Positions 16,878 to 27,710 of a stretch of 64,000 nucleotides of DNA are shown here, one piece after another. Positions within the stretch are counted from its first letter, which is position 1. Each line of letters starts with the position of its first letter. The stretch is from contig NC_012997.1 of the NCBI RefSeq assembly GCF_000023025.1, positions 1,968,764 through 2,032,763 on the forward strand. The letters are read 5' to 3'. The stretch is from Teredinibacter turnerae T7901. GTDB lineage: Bacteria > Pseudomonadota > Gammaproteobacteria > Pseudomonadales > Cellvibrionaceae. The notes beneath the pieces were generated by a model that had not been told where the DNA came from, made no database searches, and saw nothing but the letters and a program-made list of their open reading frames with translations. A program made the position numbers and the translations under genes.

Positions 16878-17885
16878 TCAAGACTGACTTGTCTGTTCTG
16901 TTTCCTGGTGAGAAGGGATATACGGCATGATTTTGATAATAATTCCCAATTCCGGGTGGTCAATATAATGCAACTCATTGCTGCGCATGCGCCGCTTCTG
17001 ATCAAGTTTTACTATGTGCTTCACCAAAAAGGGCTGATCTGCCATTGAAAGTAGCGTCGAGTCGAGGCCGGTAACAGCGGCGCTAGTGGGGTTGAATTCT
17101 GTAGCACCTCCAACTTGGAGGTTTATTCCATTGACGCTTCCAGAGCGATTTGTATTGAGATTGAAGCCTGTATCTAGCGGAAGGTTGCCCAAGCCGAGGT
17201 CACTCGTGCTTGTCAGCTCCAGGGTTTCTGGCTCTGGAGGAAGGGGAATCGTTGGCCAATGGTAGTCAGCCTGTCCGTAGTTGGTTTCGTATTCTGCAAG
17301 CCAAAGATCTGTATGTAAATGCAAATAACGGCTTACGCTCAGCGTAATTGTGCCCTCGAGTTCGTGATGATTCCCGTAACTTTCGCCACCTTGTATAACA
17401 ATCGCTGGTGCATCTTTAAGTGCCTTCATAGGTTGCGCCCAGGTGGCATGGAACAGTGGCGAGAGTGATCGATCACGGTTGATGGCGTATTCTGCACCGC
17501 GAATGAACATCGCGTCTTTGGGTAAAAGTACGAAGGGTTCTTCTTGCTGTTCTGGATCTGGCTCCCGCTCTGTTAGTGCGGTGTCAGGCGTATTGACAGG
17601 CTCTGATGAAGTACTCTGGTCAGAGCTAAATTCGCTATCTGTAACCTCTGGTGGTTGTGCTGCGTCACTATTGGGGTCGCGTAAATATTGGACATTGGGG
17701 GGGTAGGCGAGCGCGATATTCTTTGGCCATACCTCTTGCGTAGCGTTTGACTGGTTTCGCTTGAAAACCAGTATCTCCACTTGATACCAACTTTCCTGTT
17801 GGTCTTCGGTTTGGGCGTACAGGGGGAGAGGCAAACACATCAATGCCGAAAGCACGGCATTTTGCAAAGACAAAGAAAATCGCAT
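16878..17885 (-). CDS. csiV: CsiV-family periplasmic protein
   Basis: 335 residues with a signal peptide (ALMCLPLPLYAQ, cut before TEDQQ). The family hallmark WYQVEILVFKRN follows at residues 33-44 and repeats the context seen in CsiV proteins of Pseudomonas and Vibrio next to mfd. A Glu/Pro/Ser-rich linker spans about 75-115. The C-terminal part (FLVKHIVKLDQKRRMRSNEL, HYIDHPELGIIIKIMPY) looks folded. CsiV of Vibrio binds peptidoglycan and protects against D-amino acids; extending that role here is inference. The start ATG overlaps the mfd stop as TAATG, so translation is coupled to mfd. Confidence 0.85.
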   Translation of the reverse strand: MRFSLSLQNAVLSALMCLPLPLYAQTEDQQESWYQVEILVFKRNQSNATQEVWPKNIALAYPPNVQYLRDPNSDAAQPPEVTDSEFSSDQSTSSEPVNTPDTALTEREPDPEQQEEPFVLLPKDAMFIRGAEYAINRDRSLSPLFHATWAQPMKALKDAPAIVIQGGESYGNHHELEGTITLSVSRYLHLHTDLWLAEYETNYGQADYHWPTIPLPPEPETLELTSTSDLGLGNLPLDTGFNLNTNRSGSVNGINLQVGGATEFNPTSAAVTGLDSTLLSMADQPFLVKHIVKLDQKRRMRSNELHYIDHPELGIIIKIMPYIPSHQETEQTSQS

Positions 17886-20800
17886 TAACTGGCCTGTTGT
17901 AGTTGAGTAAGTACATGGGTTACCTGGTGCAATCGCTCCTCAGGGGTTTCCATGTCAAAGCTGAATTTTAAATGGTTTGCGCCGTCGAGTCGGAAATGTT
18001 GTGGCATTTTTTGAACCAGCTTAACAATTGTAAGCGGATCGACCTGAGTCTGGCTGGCAAACTCAAGGCGGCCGCCCTGCCTGCTGGCTTCGACCTTGGT
18101 GATACCCATTTGTTCTGCCTGGAAGCGTATCTGTGTTTGACGGAACAAGTTTTTCAAGGGCTCCGGAAGCAGCCCAAAACGATCTATCATCTCAACCTGG
18201 AGTTCATTGAGGTCGGCTTCATCTTTTACTGAGGCGATACGCTTGTATAGTATCAGGCGAGTGTGGACATCGGGTAGGTAGTCGTCTGGGATCAGTGCCG
18301 GGATGCGCAGATTAATTTCGACGCCTTGCTGTTCCGGTTGATCCAGGTCGATGGTTTTACCTTCTTGAATCGCTTTCACCGCCCGCTCGAGCATATCCAT
18401 GTAAAGCGAAAAGCCGATGGCCTGCATCTGCCCGCTCTGCTCGTCGCCGAGCAACTCGCCTGCACCGCGAATTTCCAGGTCGTGGGAGGCGAGAGTAAAC
18501 CCCGCGCCCAGGTCTTGCGCTTCTGCGATGGCTTCCAGGCGCTTGAGGGCGTCATTGGTCATGGCTTTTTTGTTGGGGGTCATCAAATAAGCGTAAGCCT
18601 GGTGGTGGGAGCGCCCAACACGTCCCCGCAATTGGTGGAGTTGGGCCAGACCGAACTTGTCAGCCCGCTCAATGACGATGGTGTTCGCTGTAGGGACATC
18701 AATCCCAGTCTCGATAATCGTAGTGCTGACCAAAATATTAAAGCGCTTGTGATAGAAGTCTGACATCACACTTTCCAGCTCTCGCTCGCGCATTTGACCA
18801 TGGCCGATACCGATACGTGCTTCGGGCACCAGCGCCTGTATCTCCTGTGCACGCCGGTCGATGCTTTTTACCTCGTTGTGCAGAAAGTAAACCTGGCCAC
18901 CGCGTAAAATTTCTCGCAGTATCGCTTCTTTTATAAGGTTGTCGTCGCTCTCTCGCACGAAGGTTTTTACCGATAGCCGTTTGGCGGGCGGTGTGGCGAT
19001 TATCGAAAGGTCACGAATGCCATTCATCGACATGTTAAGTGTGCGTGGAATTGGTGTTGCTGTTAGGGTGAGAATATCGACCTCTGTCCGCAACGCCTTC
19101 AGTGCTTCCTTCTGTCGCACGCCAAAGCGATGCTCCTCATCGATAATTACCAGTCCCAGATTGGGGTACTTGAAGTCCCCTAGTATCAATTTGTGCGTGC
19201 CAATGAGAATGTCCACGCTGCCTTGTTCGAGTCTCTGCTGTACGTTGGTGAGCTCCTTTTGACTGCGAAAGCGGGAGACGACTTCGATATTTACCGGCCA
19301 GTCTGCGAATCTGTCCTTAAAGTTGTCGAAATGTTGTTGTGCCAGCAGTGTTGTAGGTACCAGAACCGCAACCTGTTTGCTGTTTTGTACAGCGATAAAG
19401 GCAGCGCGCATCGCAACTTCCGTTTTTCCGAAACCGACGTCGCCACAGACCAGGCGATCCATGGGTTGCGCTGAGAGCATGTCGTCGCGGACTGCACGAA
19501 TAGCTGATTGCTGGTCTGGCGTTTCTTCAAACGGGAACCCTGCGGCGAACTGATCGTAGGCCTCCTTGGGATTGTCGTAACTGAACCCTTGCCGGGCCTT
19601 CCGCTTTGCATAAATCTCGAGCAATTCTGCTGCGACGTCGCGTATTTGTTCTGCGGCTTTTCGCTTCGCTTTTTGCCAGGTTTCGCTGCCAAGCCGGTGA
19701 AGTGGTGCCAGCGCCGGGTCGGCGCCGCTGTAACGACTGATCATATGCAGGTTGGCAACCGGGACATAGAGCTTGGTGTCGTCTGCGTATGCCAAAACCA
19801 GGAACTCATCTGCCTGGCCATCGTGTTCTATCGTCTGTAGGCCTTTATAGCGGCCGACGCCGTGGTCCAGGTGCACTACGGGTGCATCGAGCTTAAGCTC
19901 AGTGAGATTCTTAATGATGTTGTCGGGGTCTTCCGCGTTCTTACTGCGCCGACGTCGTTGCTGTACGCGGTTGCCGAACAGCTGTTGTTCGGCAATCAGA
20001 ATGAAACCGGGTTGCTGACAGTTAACGGTGTTGTCGAGTTGCGCTACGGTAATCGCGATTTTTTGCTGGCTTTCAAGGAAGCTGAAGACCGAAGTCGATT
20101 CTTCCGGACGTACACCAATTTTTTTTAGCTGTTCTTTTAGCGTTTCCTTTCGGCCGGAGCTCTCTGCGCAGAAAAGTACCCGCTTATCGGTCCGATTCAG
20201 GAAGGACTCAAGGAGGTGTAGCGGATTGTTCGCTTTACTGTCCACACTCAGCGCCGGGGACGTAGAAAGCATTAAGTTGTCGCTTCCTTTACCTTCTACT
20301 ATCGATTGATTATATAAGGTGACTCTTGGATAGGGTTTCATCGCGCTGTATAGCGCGTTGACTGGATGAAATGCCCGGTGAGTAGGGAGAATAGGTCTTT
20401 CGCGGTCACCATTGCGGCTTAAGTAGCGGCTTTCTATATCTTTCCAATGATTTTCGATGGCTTGCGGAACCTTCTCATGCACAAAGAGCAAGGTTTTTTC
20501 CGGGGCGTCCGCTAGGTAGTCGAATAACGTCGCCGTTTCATCAAAAAACAATGGTAAGTAATACTCGACCCCGGCGGGGGATAATCCTGAGCTGATGTCC
20601 TGAAACACAGGGCACGCGCTGTGGTCTACGTCGAAGGTTTCATACCAACGGCTTTTGAAAGCGTTGATTCCGGCCTTGTCGAAGGGAAATTCCTTTCCGG
20701 GCAACAGCTCGATGCTTTCAACTTGGGTGATTGTCCGTTGGGTCTCCGGATCGAACTCCCGCAGGGAGTCTACGCTGTCATCAAAAAGTTCGATGCGATA

Positions 20801-21358
20801 AGCTGCGCGGCTTCCCATAGGGTATACATCAATTAATGCACCGCGCACCGCAAATTCGCCGTGCTGGTATACGGTGTCTACGCTGGTGTATCCTGAATTG
20901 GTTAAATGATGGCGAAATTCTTCTCGGTCGAGCTGATCGTTAACTTTCAACACCAGGCTGTGGCTTAGAATATAGTCGGTCGGGGGTAAACGCTGCAAGA
21001 GTGTCGAAGATGCAACAATTATGATGCAATTGTCGCTCGCATGCAGGTGATACAGACACCGCATTCGCTCTGAAATGATGTCCTGATGAGGAGAAAAACT
21101 GTCGTAGGGGAGTGTTTCCCAATCGTTAAACAGGTAAACTTTGCGCCCGTTGTTGCGACCCTTTTGCAATACCTCGATGTCGCTTTTAAATATTTCCGCG
21201 GTAGCCATATCCGGCGCCACTACGACGCAGTTGCCTGAAAAGTTCTGTGCCGATTCCACAATTGAAAGTGCGGCTCCAGATGAGCCAATCAGTTGGCCCC
21301 AACTGCGTTTATCATTGGGTTTTGTGGGGATTTCTGGTAGAAATGTGGCGTCTTTCAT
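17885..21358 (-). CDS. mfd: Transcription-repair coupling factor
   Basis: ATP-driven translocase that removes RNA polymerase stalled at DNA damage and recruits UvrA. 1157 residues. The N-terminal UvrB-like module (about 1-350) is followed by the RNA polymerase interaction domain around LDAPVVHLDHGVGRYKGL (about 500), then the superfamily 2 helicase with Walker A GDVGFGKTEVAMRAA and DEEHRFG, the TRG motif region (QLHQLRGRVGRSHHQAYAYL), and a C-terminal UvrA-masking domain. Length and order match E. coli Mfd (1148). csiV follows with a 1-base overlap. Confidence 0.98.
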   Translation of the reverse strand: MKDATFLPEIPTKPNDKRSWGQLIGSSGAALSIVESAQNFSGNCVVVAPDMATAEIFKSDIEVLQKGRNNGRKVYLFNDWETLPYDSFSPHQDIISERMRCLYHLHASDNCIIIVASSTLLQRLPPTDYILSHSLVLKVNDQLDREEFRHHLTNSGYTSVDTVYQHGEFAVRGALIDVYPMGSRAAYRIELFDDSVDSLREFDPETQRTITQVESIELLPGKEFPFDKAGINAFKSRWYETFDVDHSACPVFQDISSGLSPAGVEYYLPLFFDETATLFDYLADAPEKTLLFVHEKVPQAIENHWKDIESRYLSRNGDRERPILPTHRAFHPVNALYSAMKPYPRVTLYNQSIVEGKGSDNLMLSTSPALSVDSKANNPLHLLESFLNRTDKRVLFCAESSGRKETLKEQLKKIGVRPEESTSVFSFLESQQKIAITVAQLDNTVNCQQPGFILIAEQQLFGNRVQQRRRRSKNAEDPDNIIKNLTELKLDAPVVHLDHGVGRYKGLQTIEHDGQADEFLVLAYADDTKLYVPVANLHMISRYSGADPALAPLHRLGSETWQKAKRKAAEQIRDVAAELLEIYAKRKARQGFSYDNPKEAYDQFAAGFPFEETPDQQSAIRAVRDDMLSAQPMDRLVCGDVGFGKTEVAMRAAFIAVQNSKQVAVLVPTTLLAQQHFDNFKDRFADWPVNIEVVSRFRSQKELTNVQQRLEQGSVDILIGTHKLILGDFKYPNLGLVIIDEEHRFGVRQKEALKALRTEVDILTLTATPIPRTLNMSMNGIRDLSIIATPPAKRLSVKTFVRESDDNLIKEAILREILRGGQVYFLHNEVKSIDRRAQEIQALVPEARIGIGHGQMRERELESVMSDFYHKRFNILVSTTIIETGIDVPTANTIVIERADKFGLAQLHQLRGRVGRSHHQAYAYLMTPNKKAMTNDALKRLEAIAEAQDLGAGFTLASHDLEIRGAGELLGDEQSGQMQAIGFSLYMDMLERAVKAIQEGKTIDLDQPEQQGVEINLRIPALIPDDYLPDVHTRLILYKRIASVKDEADLNELQVEMIDRFGLLPEPLKNLFRQTQIRFQAEQMGITKVEASRQGGRLEFASQTQVDPLTIVKLVQKMPQHFRLDGANHLKFSFDMETPEERLHQVTHVLTQLQQAS

Positions 21359-21868
21359 TACATCAAGCTTTGGTTAAGGGGCGGCTATTCTATCCGCTTT
21401 AGGTAGTTTTGTGGGTGATCTAGCCAGAGCATAGAAGGTTGCTGCTTGCAAAGTGGTTAGCGCTATAACTTTTTGACCGATGTAGGTCTTCCTTTAAAAA
21501 GTGTTCGTAAAAACAACAGGTTAATGCTTTTTTTTGCGGATGTGACTGGCGTTGACTCCATCTGATCCTTATAATTGGCGCGATTTTTTCAGGGCGCCCT
21601 TATGCTGGATATCCATATCGCAGCTGACGCCCGCCACCGAGAGACCGTGTTTCTGCGAGAAATGAACTATTCTTTTGGTGGGCTTCTCGGGACGGTGGAA
21701 ATCCACGCCGCAGATGTCGAATGTACAGATTTCACAAGGCTCGCGCGATGCGGGGGCTCACTGTTAGGTAGAACTGGACGTTAAGAATATTGACGCAACG
21801 GCGCAGATCGCCGGTGTGTTTCTTTTTTCAAAAACAACTCATCTCAATCTCTAAACTAGGCAAGACGT
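21359..21868. other. Intergenic/leader region upstream of the nqr operon
   Basis: 510 bases between divergent mfd and nqrA. TATAAT occurs at 21570-21575, but the TTGACT before it is only 12 bases away, so the promoter is unsure. A small frame (MLDIHIAADARHRETV..., 21603-21784) has no recognisable family. CGGCG/CGCCG (21799-21803/21809-21813) can form a hairpin followed by GTGTGTTTCTTTTTTC, which could act as an attenuator 47 bases before nqrA. Confidence 0.45.
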
Positions 21869-23206
21869 ATGATCAAGATCCGTCGCGGATTGGATTTACC
21901 GATCACCGGGGAACCCCGGCAATCCATTGAAGATGGCCCTTCGATTCGCTCTGTCGCCGTTATAGGTTTCGATTACCACGGTATGAAACCAACAATGGCT
22001 GTTCAGGAAGGCGATAAAGTTAAGAAAGGGCAACTCCTGTTCACCGATAAAAAAACCGAAGGGGTGCGCTACACTGCACCAGCATCAGGGACTGTGTCTG
22101 CTGTTAATCGCGGTTACCAGCGCGTATTGCAGTCTGTAGTTATTGATGTTGAAGGTGGCGAAGCCGAAACTTTCGCGAAGTACAGTGAAAGTGATCTTGC
22201 AAATCTCGCACGTCAGCAGGTGGTAGACAACCTGAATGACGCGGGTTTGTGGGCGGCTATCCGTACACGTCCTTTCAGCAAGGCGCCTGCTCTGGATGCA
22301 GTGCCTGCCGCAATCTTTGTTAGCGCAATGGATACCAATCCTCTGGCTGCTGACCCAACGCTGATTATTAACGAACGCCCGCAGAGTTTTATCAACGGGC
22401 TGGTGGTGTTGAGCAAACTCACTGAGGGCAAACTGTTCGTTTGTCATGCAGAGGGTGCATCCGTACCGCAAAGCAGTGTTGCAACTTATGAAACCTTCGG
22501 TGGCGTTCACCCCGCAGGCAACGTGGGAACACACATGCATTTCCTGGCGCCGGTGAGTCTCGAACGTCAGTCATGGAGTGTTGGTTACCAGGACGTTATG
22601 GCGATAGGCGATCTGTTCACCTCGGGTGAATTGGCGTCAGAGCGCGTAGTTGCTCTCGGTGGCCCACAAATGGAGAACCCGCGGCTGGTTCGTACCCTCG
22701 TGGGCGCAAGCCTCGAAGAGCTGACCGCAGGGCAGCTTAAAGCTGGCGAAAACCGAATGATTTCAGGGTCGGTTTTTGGTGGTCGCAACGCATACGGCCC
22801 GACAGCATTCCTGGGGCGTTATCACAACCAGGTTTCGGTGCTTGCAGAAGGACGTGAACGTCCTTTTATGCATTTCGTCGTGCCAGGCTCGAAGCGCTTT
22901 TCAGCGCTGCCAATCTACATCTCTACCCTTATGAAGGGTAAAAAATACGACTTCACCACGTCCTGTAACGGCAGTGAACGGGCAATGGTGCCCACCGGCA
23001 GTTACGAGCAGGTTATGCCGCTCGATATTCTGGCGACTCAGCTGCTGCGTTCGTTGATTGTTGGTGATACCGAAATGGCTCAGAAACTGGGCTGCCTGGA
23101 ACTGGATGAAGAGGACCTGGCATTGTGTAGTTTTGTTTGTTCCGGCAAATATGAGTACGGCCCCATTCTTCGCGATAACCTGACTCGTATCGAGAAGGAG
23201 GGTTAA
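21869..23206 (+). CDS. nqrA: Na+-translocating NADH:quinone reductase subunit A
   Basis: First gene of a complete nqrABCDEF operon. 445 residues; NqrA is the cytoplasmic subunit that contributes to ubiquinone binding beside NqrB. Conserved features include the start MIKIRRGLDLPITGEPRQ, the Gly-rich lipoyl-like segment VQEGDKVKKGQLLFTDKK, and HPAGNVGTHMHFLAPV with GGRNAYGPTAFLGR. Length is typical (V. cholerae 446). nqrB starts 4 bases after its stop. Confidence 0.98.
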   Translation: MIKIRRGLDLPITGEPRQSIEDGPSIRSVAVIGFDYHGMKPTMAVQEGDKVKKGQLLFTDKKTEGVRYTAPASGTVSAVNRGYQRVLQSVVIDVEGGEAETFAKYSESDLANLARQQVVDNLNDAGLWAAIRTRPFSKAPALDAVPAAIFVSAMDTNPLAADPTLIINERPQSFINGLVVLSKLTEGKLFVCHAEGASVPQSSVATYETFGGVHPAGNVGTHMHFLAPVSLERQSWSVGYQDVMAIGDLFTSGELASERVVALGGPQMENPRLVRTLVGASLEELTAGQLKAGENRMISGSVFGGRNAYGPTAFLGRYHNQVSVLAEGRERPFMHFVVPGSKRFSALPIYISTLMKGKKYDFTTSCNGSERAMVPTGSYEQVMPLDILATQLLRSLIVGDTEMAQKLGCLELDEEDLALCSFVCSGKYEYGPILRDNLTRIEKEG

Positions 23207-23209
23207 ACC

Positions 23210-24415
23210 ATGAAAGCTTTACGTAACTTCTTCGACTCTATTGAGCCGCATTTCCACAAAGGCGGCAAATTGGAAAAATGGTATCCGCTGTTCGAAGCCG
23301 CAGACACCATTTTTTATCAGCCCAATGACGTGACAAAAACCACGGCTCACGTGCGCGACGGTATCGACCTCAAACGCGTCATGATTATGGTGTGGTTGTG
23401 TGTTTTCCCAGCAATGTTCTACGGCATGTATAACCTGGGTTGGCAAGCTAACACGGTTCTTGCCGATATGGGGGCCACAGGCATTGATGGCTGGCGCGGA
23501 GCGATTATCGCGGCACTTTCTGGCTTTAACCCCGATAGCGTGTGGGATAACTTCGTTTACGGTGCAACTTTCTTCCTTCCTATATACGCCACGGTATTTA
23601 TTGTTGGTGGTTTTTGGGAAGTTCTGTTCGCCATGAAACGTGGTCACGAAGTCAATGAAGGCTTTTTCGTAACATCGATTCTGTTTGCACTAACCTGCCC
23701 ACCGAGTATTCCATTGTGGCAGGCTGCACTGGGCATTAGCTTCGGTGTGGTACTGGGTAAAGAGGTTTTCGGTGGTACGGGTAAGAACTTCCTCAACCCT
23801 GCATTAACCGGCCGTGCGTTTCTTTTCTTTGCGTACCCTGCGTCCATGTCAGGTAACGCCGTTTGGGTTGCTGTAGATGGGTATTCTGGCGCGACTGCGC
23901 TGTCCGTCGCTGCACAGGACGGCATGACCGCTCTCTACTCGCAAATGAGTTGGCTGGATGCCTTTTTCGGCAAAATGGCAGGTTCTATTGGTGAAACATC
24001 CACACTTGCTCTGTTAATTGGTGGTGTTGTGTTGCTGGTCACGCGCATTGCGGCGTACCGCATCGTGTTTGGTGTAATTTTGGGCACGATTGCGACCACG
24101 CTTATCTACAACGCGACCGGTGATGCAGAGTCGAATCCTATGTTCGCGATGCCGTTCTGGTGGCATATGGTGCTGGGTGGCTATGCGTTTGGTCTGTTTT
24201 TCATGGCAACCGATCCGGTATCCGCGTCAATGACCAATGCTGGTAAGTGGTGGTTTGGTGCGTTGATTGGCTTCATGGTCGTCACTATACGGGTTGTGAA
24301 CCCGGCGTTCCCTGAAGGCATGATGTTGGCGATTTTGTTCGGCAATTTGTTTGCGCCGTTAATCGACCACTTTGTTGTTCAATCCAATATCAAGCGGAGG
24401 TTAGCACGTGGCTAA
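23210..24415 (+). CDS. nqrB: Na+-translocating NADH:quinone reductase subunit B
   Basis: Integral membrane subunit carrying covalent FMN and riboflavin and forming the Na+ path. 401 residues with about ten hydrophobic helices. The flavinylation motif SGAT is at residues 226-229 (FMN on Thr229, matching Thr236 in V. cholerae), within [27 protein letters not shown] and [20 protein letters not shown] are conserved NqrB/RnfD segments. Its end overlaps nqrC by 8 bases. Confidence 0.98.
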   Translation: MKALRNFFDSIEPHFHKGGKLEKWYPLFEAADTIFYQPNDVTKTTAHVRDGIDLKRVMIMVWLCVFPAMFYGMYNLGWQANTVLADMGATGIDGWRGAIIAALSGFNPDSVWDNFVYGATFFLPIYATVFIVGGFWEVLFAMKRGHEVNEGFFVTSILFALTCPPSIPLWQAALGISFGVVLGKEVFGGTGKNFLNPALTGRAFLFFAYPASMSGNAVWVAVDGYSGATALSVAAQDGMTALYSQMSWLDAFFGKMAGSIGETSTLALLIGGVVLLVTRIAAYRIVFGVILGTIATTLIYNATGDAESNPMFAMPFWWHMVLGGYAFGLFFMATDPVSASMTNAGKWWFGALIGFMVVTIRVVNPAFPEGMMLAILFGNLFAPLIDHFVVQSNIKRRLARG

Positions 24416-25184
24416 TAACGATACGATTAAAAAGACCATCACGGTCGCGCTATTGTTGTGTATCGTGTGCTCGGTAGTGGTCTCCACCGCTTCGGTGGTA
24501 CTTAAGCCCGCCCAGGAAGCGAACAAGCGGCTGGACTTTAACCGCAACATCTTGATGGCTGCTGGCATGTACGACAGCAGTAAGAGCGTTGAATCGCAGT
24601 TTTCCTCTATCGAAGTAAAAATGGTCGACCTTAATACAGGTAAGTTCACCAGTGAGATAGACGCGGCAACATTCGATCAGCGCAAAGCGGCAAAGGATCC
24701 TAAGCTTTCCAGCGAGCTTTCGCCGGAAGAAGACGTTGCTAACCTATCCCGACGTGAAAACTTCGCCAAAGTTTATTTGGTAAAAGGTGGCGACAAGGGT
24801 TTCAGTACCGTGATATTACCGATCTCCGGTTACGGTTTGTGGGGCACTTTGTACGGTTTTCTGGCTGTTGAAAGCGATGGCAATACAATCGTGGGCTTAG
24901 GTTATTACGACCATAAAGAAACTCCGGGGCTGGGTGCGGAAGTGGATAACCCACGCTGGAAGGCATTGTGGGAAGGCAAGAAAATCTACGATGAAGACGG
25001 TGACGTCGCTATTTCTGTGATTAAAGGTAGTGTTGGTCCCAACACCGATGATGCTGAGCACAAAGTTGATGGCTTATCTGGCGCAACTCTGACCAGTGTG
25101 GGTGTTGACCACATGATGAAATTCTGGCTGGGGAGCGATGGTTACGGTCCCTTCCTGAAAAACCTGAAAGCAGGGGAGGCCTAA
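24408..25184 (+). CDS. nqrC: Na+-translocating NADH:quinone reductase subunit C
   Basis: 258 residues: one N-terminal membrane helix (about 11-33) and a periplasmic FMN domain. The flavinylation motif SGAT at 224-227 ([10 protein letters not shown]) takes FMN from ApbE. The [13 protein letters not shown] and [14 protein letters not shown] motifs are family hallmarks. It starts within the end of nqrB and is followed by nqrD after 3 bases. Confidence 0.98.
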   Translation: MANNDTIKKTITVALLLCIVCSVVVSTASVVLKPAQEANKRLDFNRNILMAAGMYDSSKSVESQFSSIEVKMVDLNTGKFTSEIDAATFDQRKAAKDPKLSSELSPEEDVANLSRRENFAKVYLVKGGDKGFSTVILPISGYGLWGTLYGFLAVESDGNTIVGLGYYDHKETPGLGAEVDNPRWKALWEGKKIYDEDGDVAISVIKGSVGPNTDDAEHKVDGLSGATLTSVGVDHMMKFWLGSDGYGPFLKNLKAGEA

Positions 25185-25187
25185 TCC

Positions 25188-25847
25188 ATGAAAGTAAAAG
25201 AACTTTTATTCAAGCCGATTCTGGACAACAACCCAATCGGTTTACAAATCCTCGGAATCTGTTCTGCGCTGGCGGTAACCAGCAGCATGAAGGTGACCTT
25301 GGTTATGTGTATTGCTTTAACCGCGGTGACAACTTGTTCCAACTTTTTTGTGTCGCTGATTCGCAAGCAGATCCCTAACAATATTCGGATTATTGCGCAA
25401 ATGACGGTTATCGCGTCGTTGGTCATTCTGGTTGATCAAATCCTGAAAGCTGTGGCTTACGACATAAGTAAGCAGCTCTCAGTGTTCGTGGGGTTGATCA
25501 TCACTAACTGTATCGTAATGGGGCGTGCAGAAGCGTTCGCCATGAAAAACCCGCCACTTGCCAGTGCGTTGGATGGGTTTGGTAACGGCCTGGGCTACAG
25601 TGCGATGTTGATTGCCCTGGCGATTGTTCGCGAGCTGTTTGGTTCCGGCTCGCTGCTGGGAATCGACATTCTGCAAACCGTTAACAACGGTGGCTGGTAT
25701 GTTCCTAACGGCTTGCTGTTATTGCCGCCGAGCGCATTCTTCCTTATCGGCTTGTACATCTGGGCGATCCGCTCGTACAAGAAGGAACAGGTTGAAAAGC
25801 CCGATTTCAAAATCGCACCTAATACCAAAGCGCGGGAGGCTGTGTAA
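25188..25847 (+). CDS. nqrD: Na+-translocating NADH:quinone reductase subunit D
   Basis: 219 residues, six hydrophobic helices. NqrD pairs with NqrE in an inverted arrangement around a membrane 2Fe-2S cluster; the conserved Cys in [16 protein letters not shown] is one ligand. [16 protein letters not shown] and [13 protein letters not shown] are further conserved blocks. Its stop overlaps the nqrE start by one base. Confidence 0.98.
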
Positions 25848-26455
25848 TGGCTGATTTGATCGCATTATTTGTCCGCTCCGTATTTATTGAAAATATGGCG
25901 CTGGCGTTCTTCCTCGGTATGTGTACCTTCCTCGCAGTGTCGAAGAAGGTGGACGCCGCGATTGGTTTGGGCGTGGCGGTTGTCGTGGTTCAAACGGTTA
26001 CCGTTCCCGTCAATAACCTGCTGTACACCTACTTTCTTGCTGATGGAGCGCTAGCCTGGGCTGGGTTGCCTAATGTTGACCTGAGCTTCCTGGGCTTGAT
26101 CACCTATATCGGTGTGATTGCTGCGCTGGTGCAGATCATGGAAATGTTCTTGGATCGTTATGTGCCTGCGCTCTATAACGCTCTTGGAGTTTTTCTGCCA
26201 CTGATCACCGTGAACTGCGCGATCATGGGCGGCTCCTTGTTCATGGTCGAACGTGACTACAACTTTGCAGAGAGCGTTGTGTTTGGTACTGGCTCCGGTT
26301 TCGGTTGGGCGCTTGCGATCACCGCGCTGGCGGGTATCCGTGAGAAGATGAAATACAGTGACGTACCTGAAGGTCTGCAGGGCCTGGGTATAACTTTTAT
26401 CGTTGTTGGCTTGATGTCGTTGGGCTTCATGTCATTCGGCGGCATTTCACTGTAA
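25847..26455 (+). CDS. nqrE: Na+-translocating NADH:quinone reductase subunit E
   Basis: 202 residues, six membrane helices, the partner of NqrD. The cluster-ligating Cys lies in [15 protein letters not shown], mirrored by the equivalent motif of Nqr[19 protein letters not shown] is a typical N-terminal segment. 21 bases separate it from nqrF, with GGCGAGGACGA serving as ribosome-binding site. Confidence 0.98.
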
Positions 26456-26476
26456 GCGGCGAGGACGAATCAGAAC

Positions 26477-27700
26477 ATGAATATTGAAATTATCCTTGGT
26501 GTGGTCATGTTCACTGTTGTGGTGCTTGCGCTGGTGGGGATCATCCTCAGCGCTCGCGCCAAACTGGTGGCTAGTGGCGACGTCAACATTCTCATTAATG
26601 GCGAAAAAACCATTACAACACCCGCTGGTGGAAAACTGCTGCAAACACTTGCGGCAAATAATATTTTCCTTGCGTCGGCTTGTGGTGGTGGTGGTACCTG
26701 TGCCCAATGTAAATGTAAAGTTTTCGAGGGTGGCGGTTCCATGCTACCTACCGAAGAATCGCACTTTACTCGTCGCGATGAACGCGATGGCTGGCGTTTG
26801 AGCTGTCAGGTTGCGGTTAAGCAAGACATGAAAATTGAAGTGGACGAAGAGGTATTTGGTGTTAAACAGTGGGAATGCACTGTGGAATCCAATCCGAACG
26901 TTGCAACATTCATTAAAGAACTAACCTTGCGTCTGCCTGAGGGCGAAAATGTAGATTTCCGTGCTGGCGGTTACGTTCAGTTGGAGTGCCCGCCTCACCA
27001 CGTTAAGTTCTCCGATTTTGAAATCGATGAAGAGTACCGTGGCGACTGGGAACACTTCGGTTTCTTCAAGCTGGAGTCCAAGGTGAATGAGCCGGTAATT
27101 CGCGCGTATTCGATGGCGAACTACCCAGAGGAAAAGGGCGTCGTTAAGTTCAATATCCGTATTGCGACACCTCCTCCCCGTACTCAGGGTTTGCCACCGG
27201 GTAAAATGTCGTCCTACGTTTTTGGTCTGAAACCGGGTGATAAGATCACTGTTTATGGGCCCTTCGGTGAGTTCTTTGCGAAAGACACCAATAACGAAAT
27301 GGTATTTATCGGTGGTGGTGCCGGTATGGCGCCAATGCGTTCGCATATTTTCGATCAGCTTCGTCGTTTAAAAACAGACCGAAAAATGTCGTTCTGGTAC
27401 GGCGCGCGTTCTCTGCGAGAGATGTTTTACGCAGAAGAGTACGATCAGCTTGCGTCGGAAAACGAAAACTTTGTATGGCACGTAGCTTTGTCTGATCCGC
27501 AACCGGAAGATAACTGGGAAGGGTATACAGGCTTTATTCACAACGTGTTGTATGAGAACTATCTGAAAGATCACCCTGCTCCGGAAGATTGTGAGTTCTA
27601 CATGTGTGGACCTCCCATGATGAACGCAGCGGTTATTAAGATGTTGAAAGATCTCGGTGTGGAAGACGAAAATATTCTGTTAGATGACTTCGGAGGCTAA
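26477..27700 (+). CDS. nqrF: Na+-translocating NADH:quinone reductase subunit F
   Basis: Electron-entry subunit, 407 residues: an N-terminal membrane helix (about 3-26), a 2Fe-2S ferredoxin domain with Cys at 69, 75, 78 and 110 ([15 protein letters not shown]), an FAD-binding barrel ([13 protein letters not shown]) and a C-terminal NADH domain ([26 protein letters not shown]). Cysteine spacing equals that of V. cholerae NqrF. The 3' end lies 10 bases before the apbE ATG. Confidence 0.98.
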   Translation: MNIEIILGVVMFTVVVLALVGIILSARAKLVASGDVNILINGEKTITTPAGGKLLQTLAANNIFLASACGGGGTCAQCKCKVFEGGGSMLPTEESHFTRRDERDGWRLSCQVAVKQDMKIEVDEEVFGVKQWECTVESNPNVATFIKELTLRLPEGENVDFRAGGYVQLECPPHHVKFSDFEIDEEYRGDWEHFGFFKLESKVNEPVIRAYSMANYPEEKGVVKFNIRIATPPPRTQGLPPGKMSSYVFGLKPGDKITVYGPFGEFFAKDTNNEMVFIGGGAGMAPMRSHIFDQLRRLKTDRKMSFWYGARSLREMFYAEEYDQLASENENFVWHVALSDPQPEDNWEGYTGFIHNVLYENYLKDHPAPEDCEFYMCGPPMMNAAVIKMLKDLGVEDENILLDDFGG

Positions 27701-27710
27701 CTACCGCCGT

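Noticed and set aside
21575-21784. Small frame upstream of nqrA as a gene
   Set aside because: It could encode a leader peptide, but there is no clear ribosome-binding site or known family; kept only as part of the leader description.
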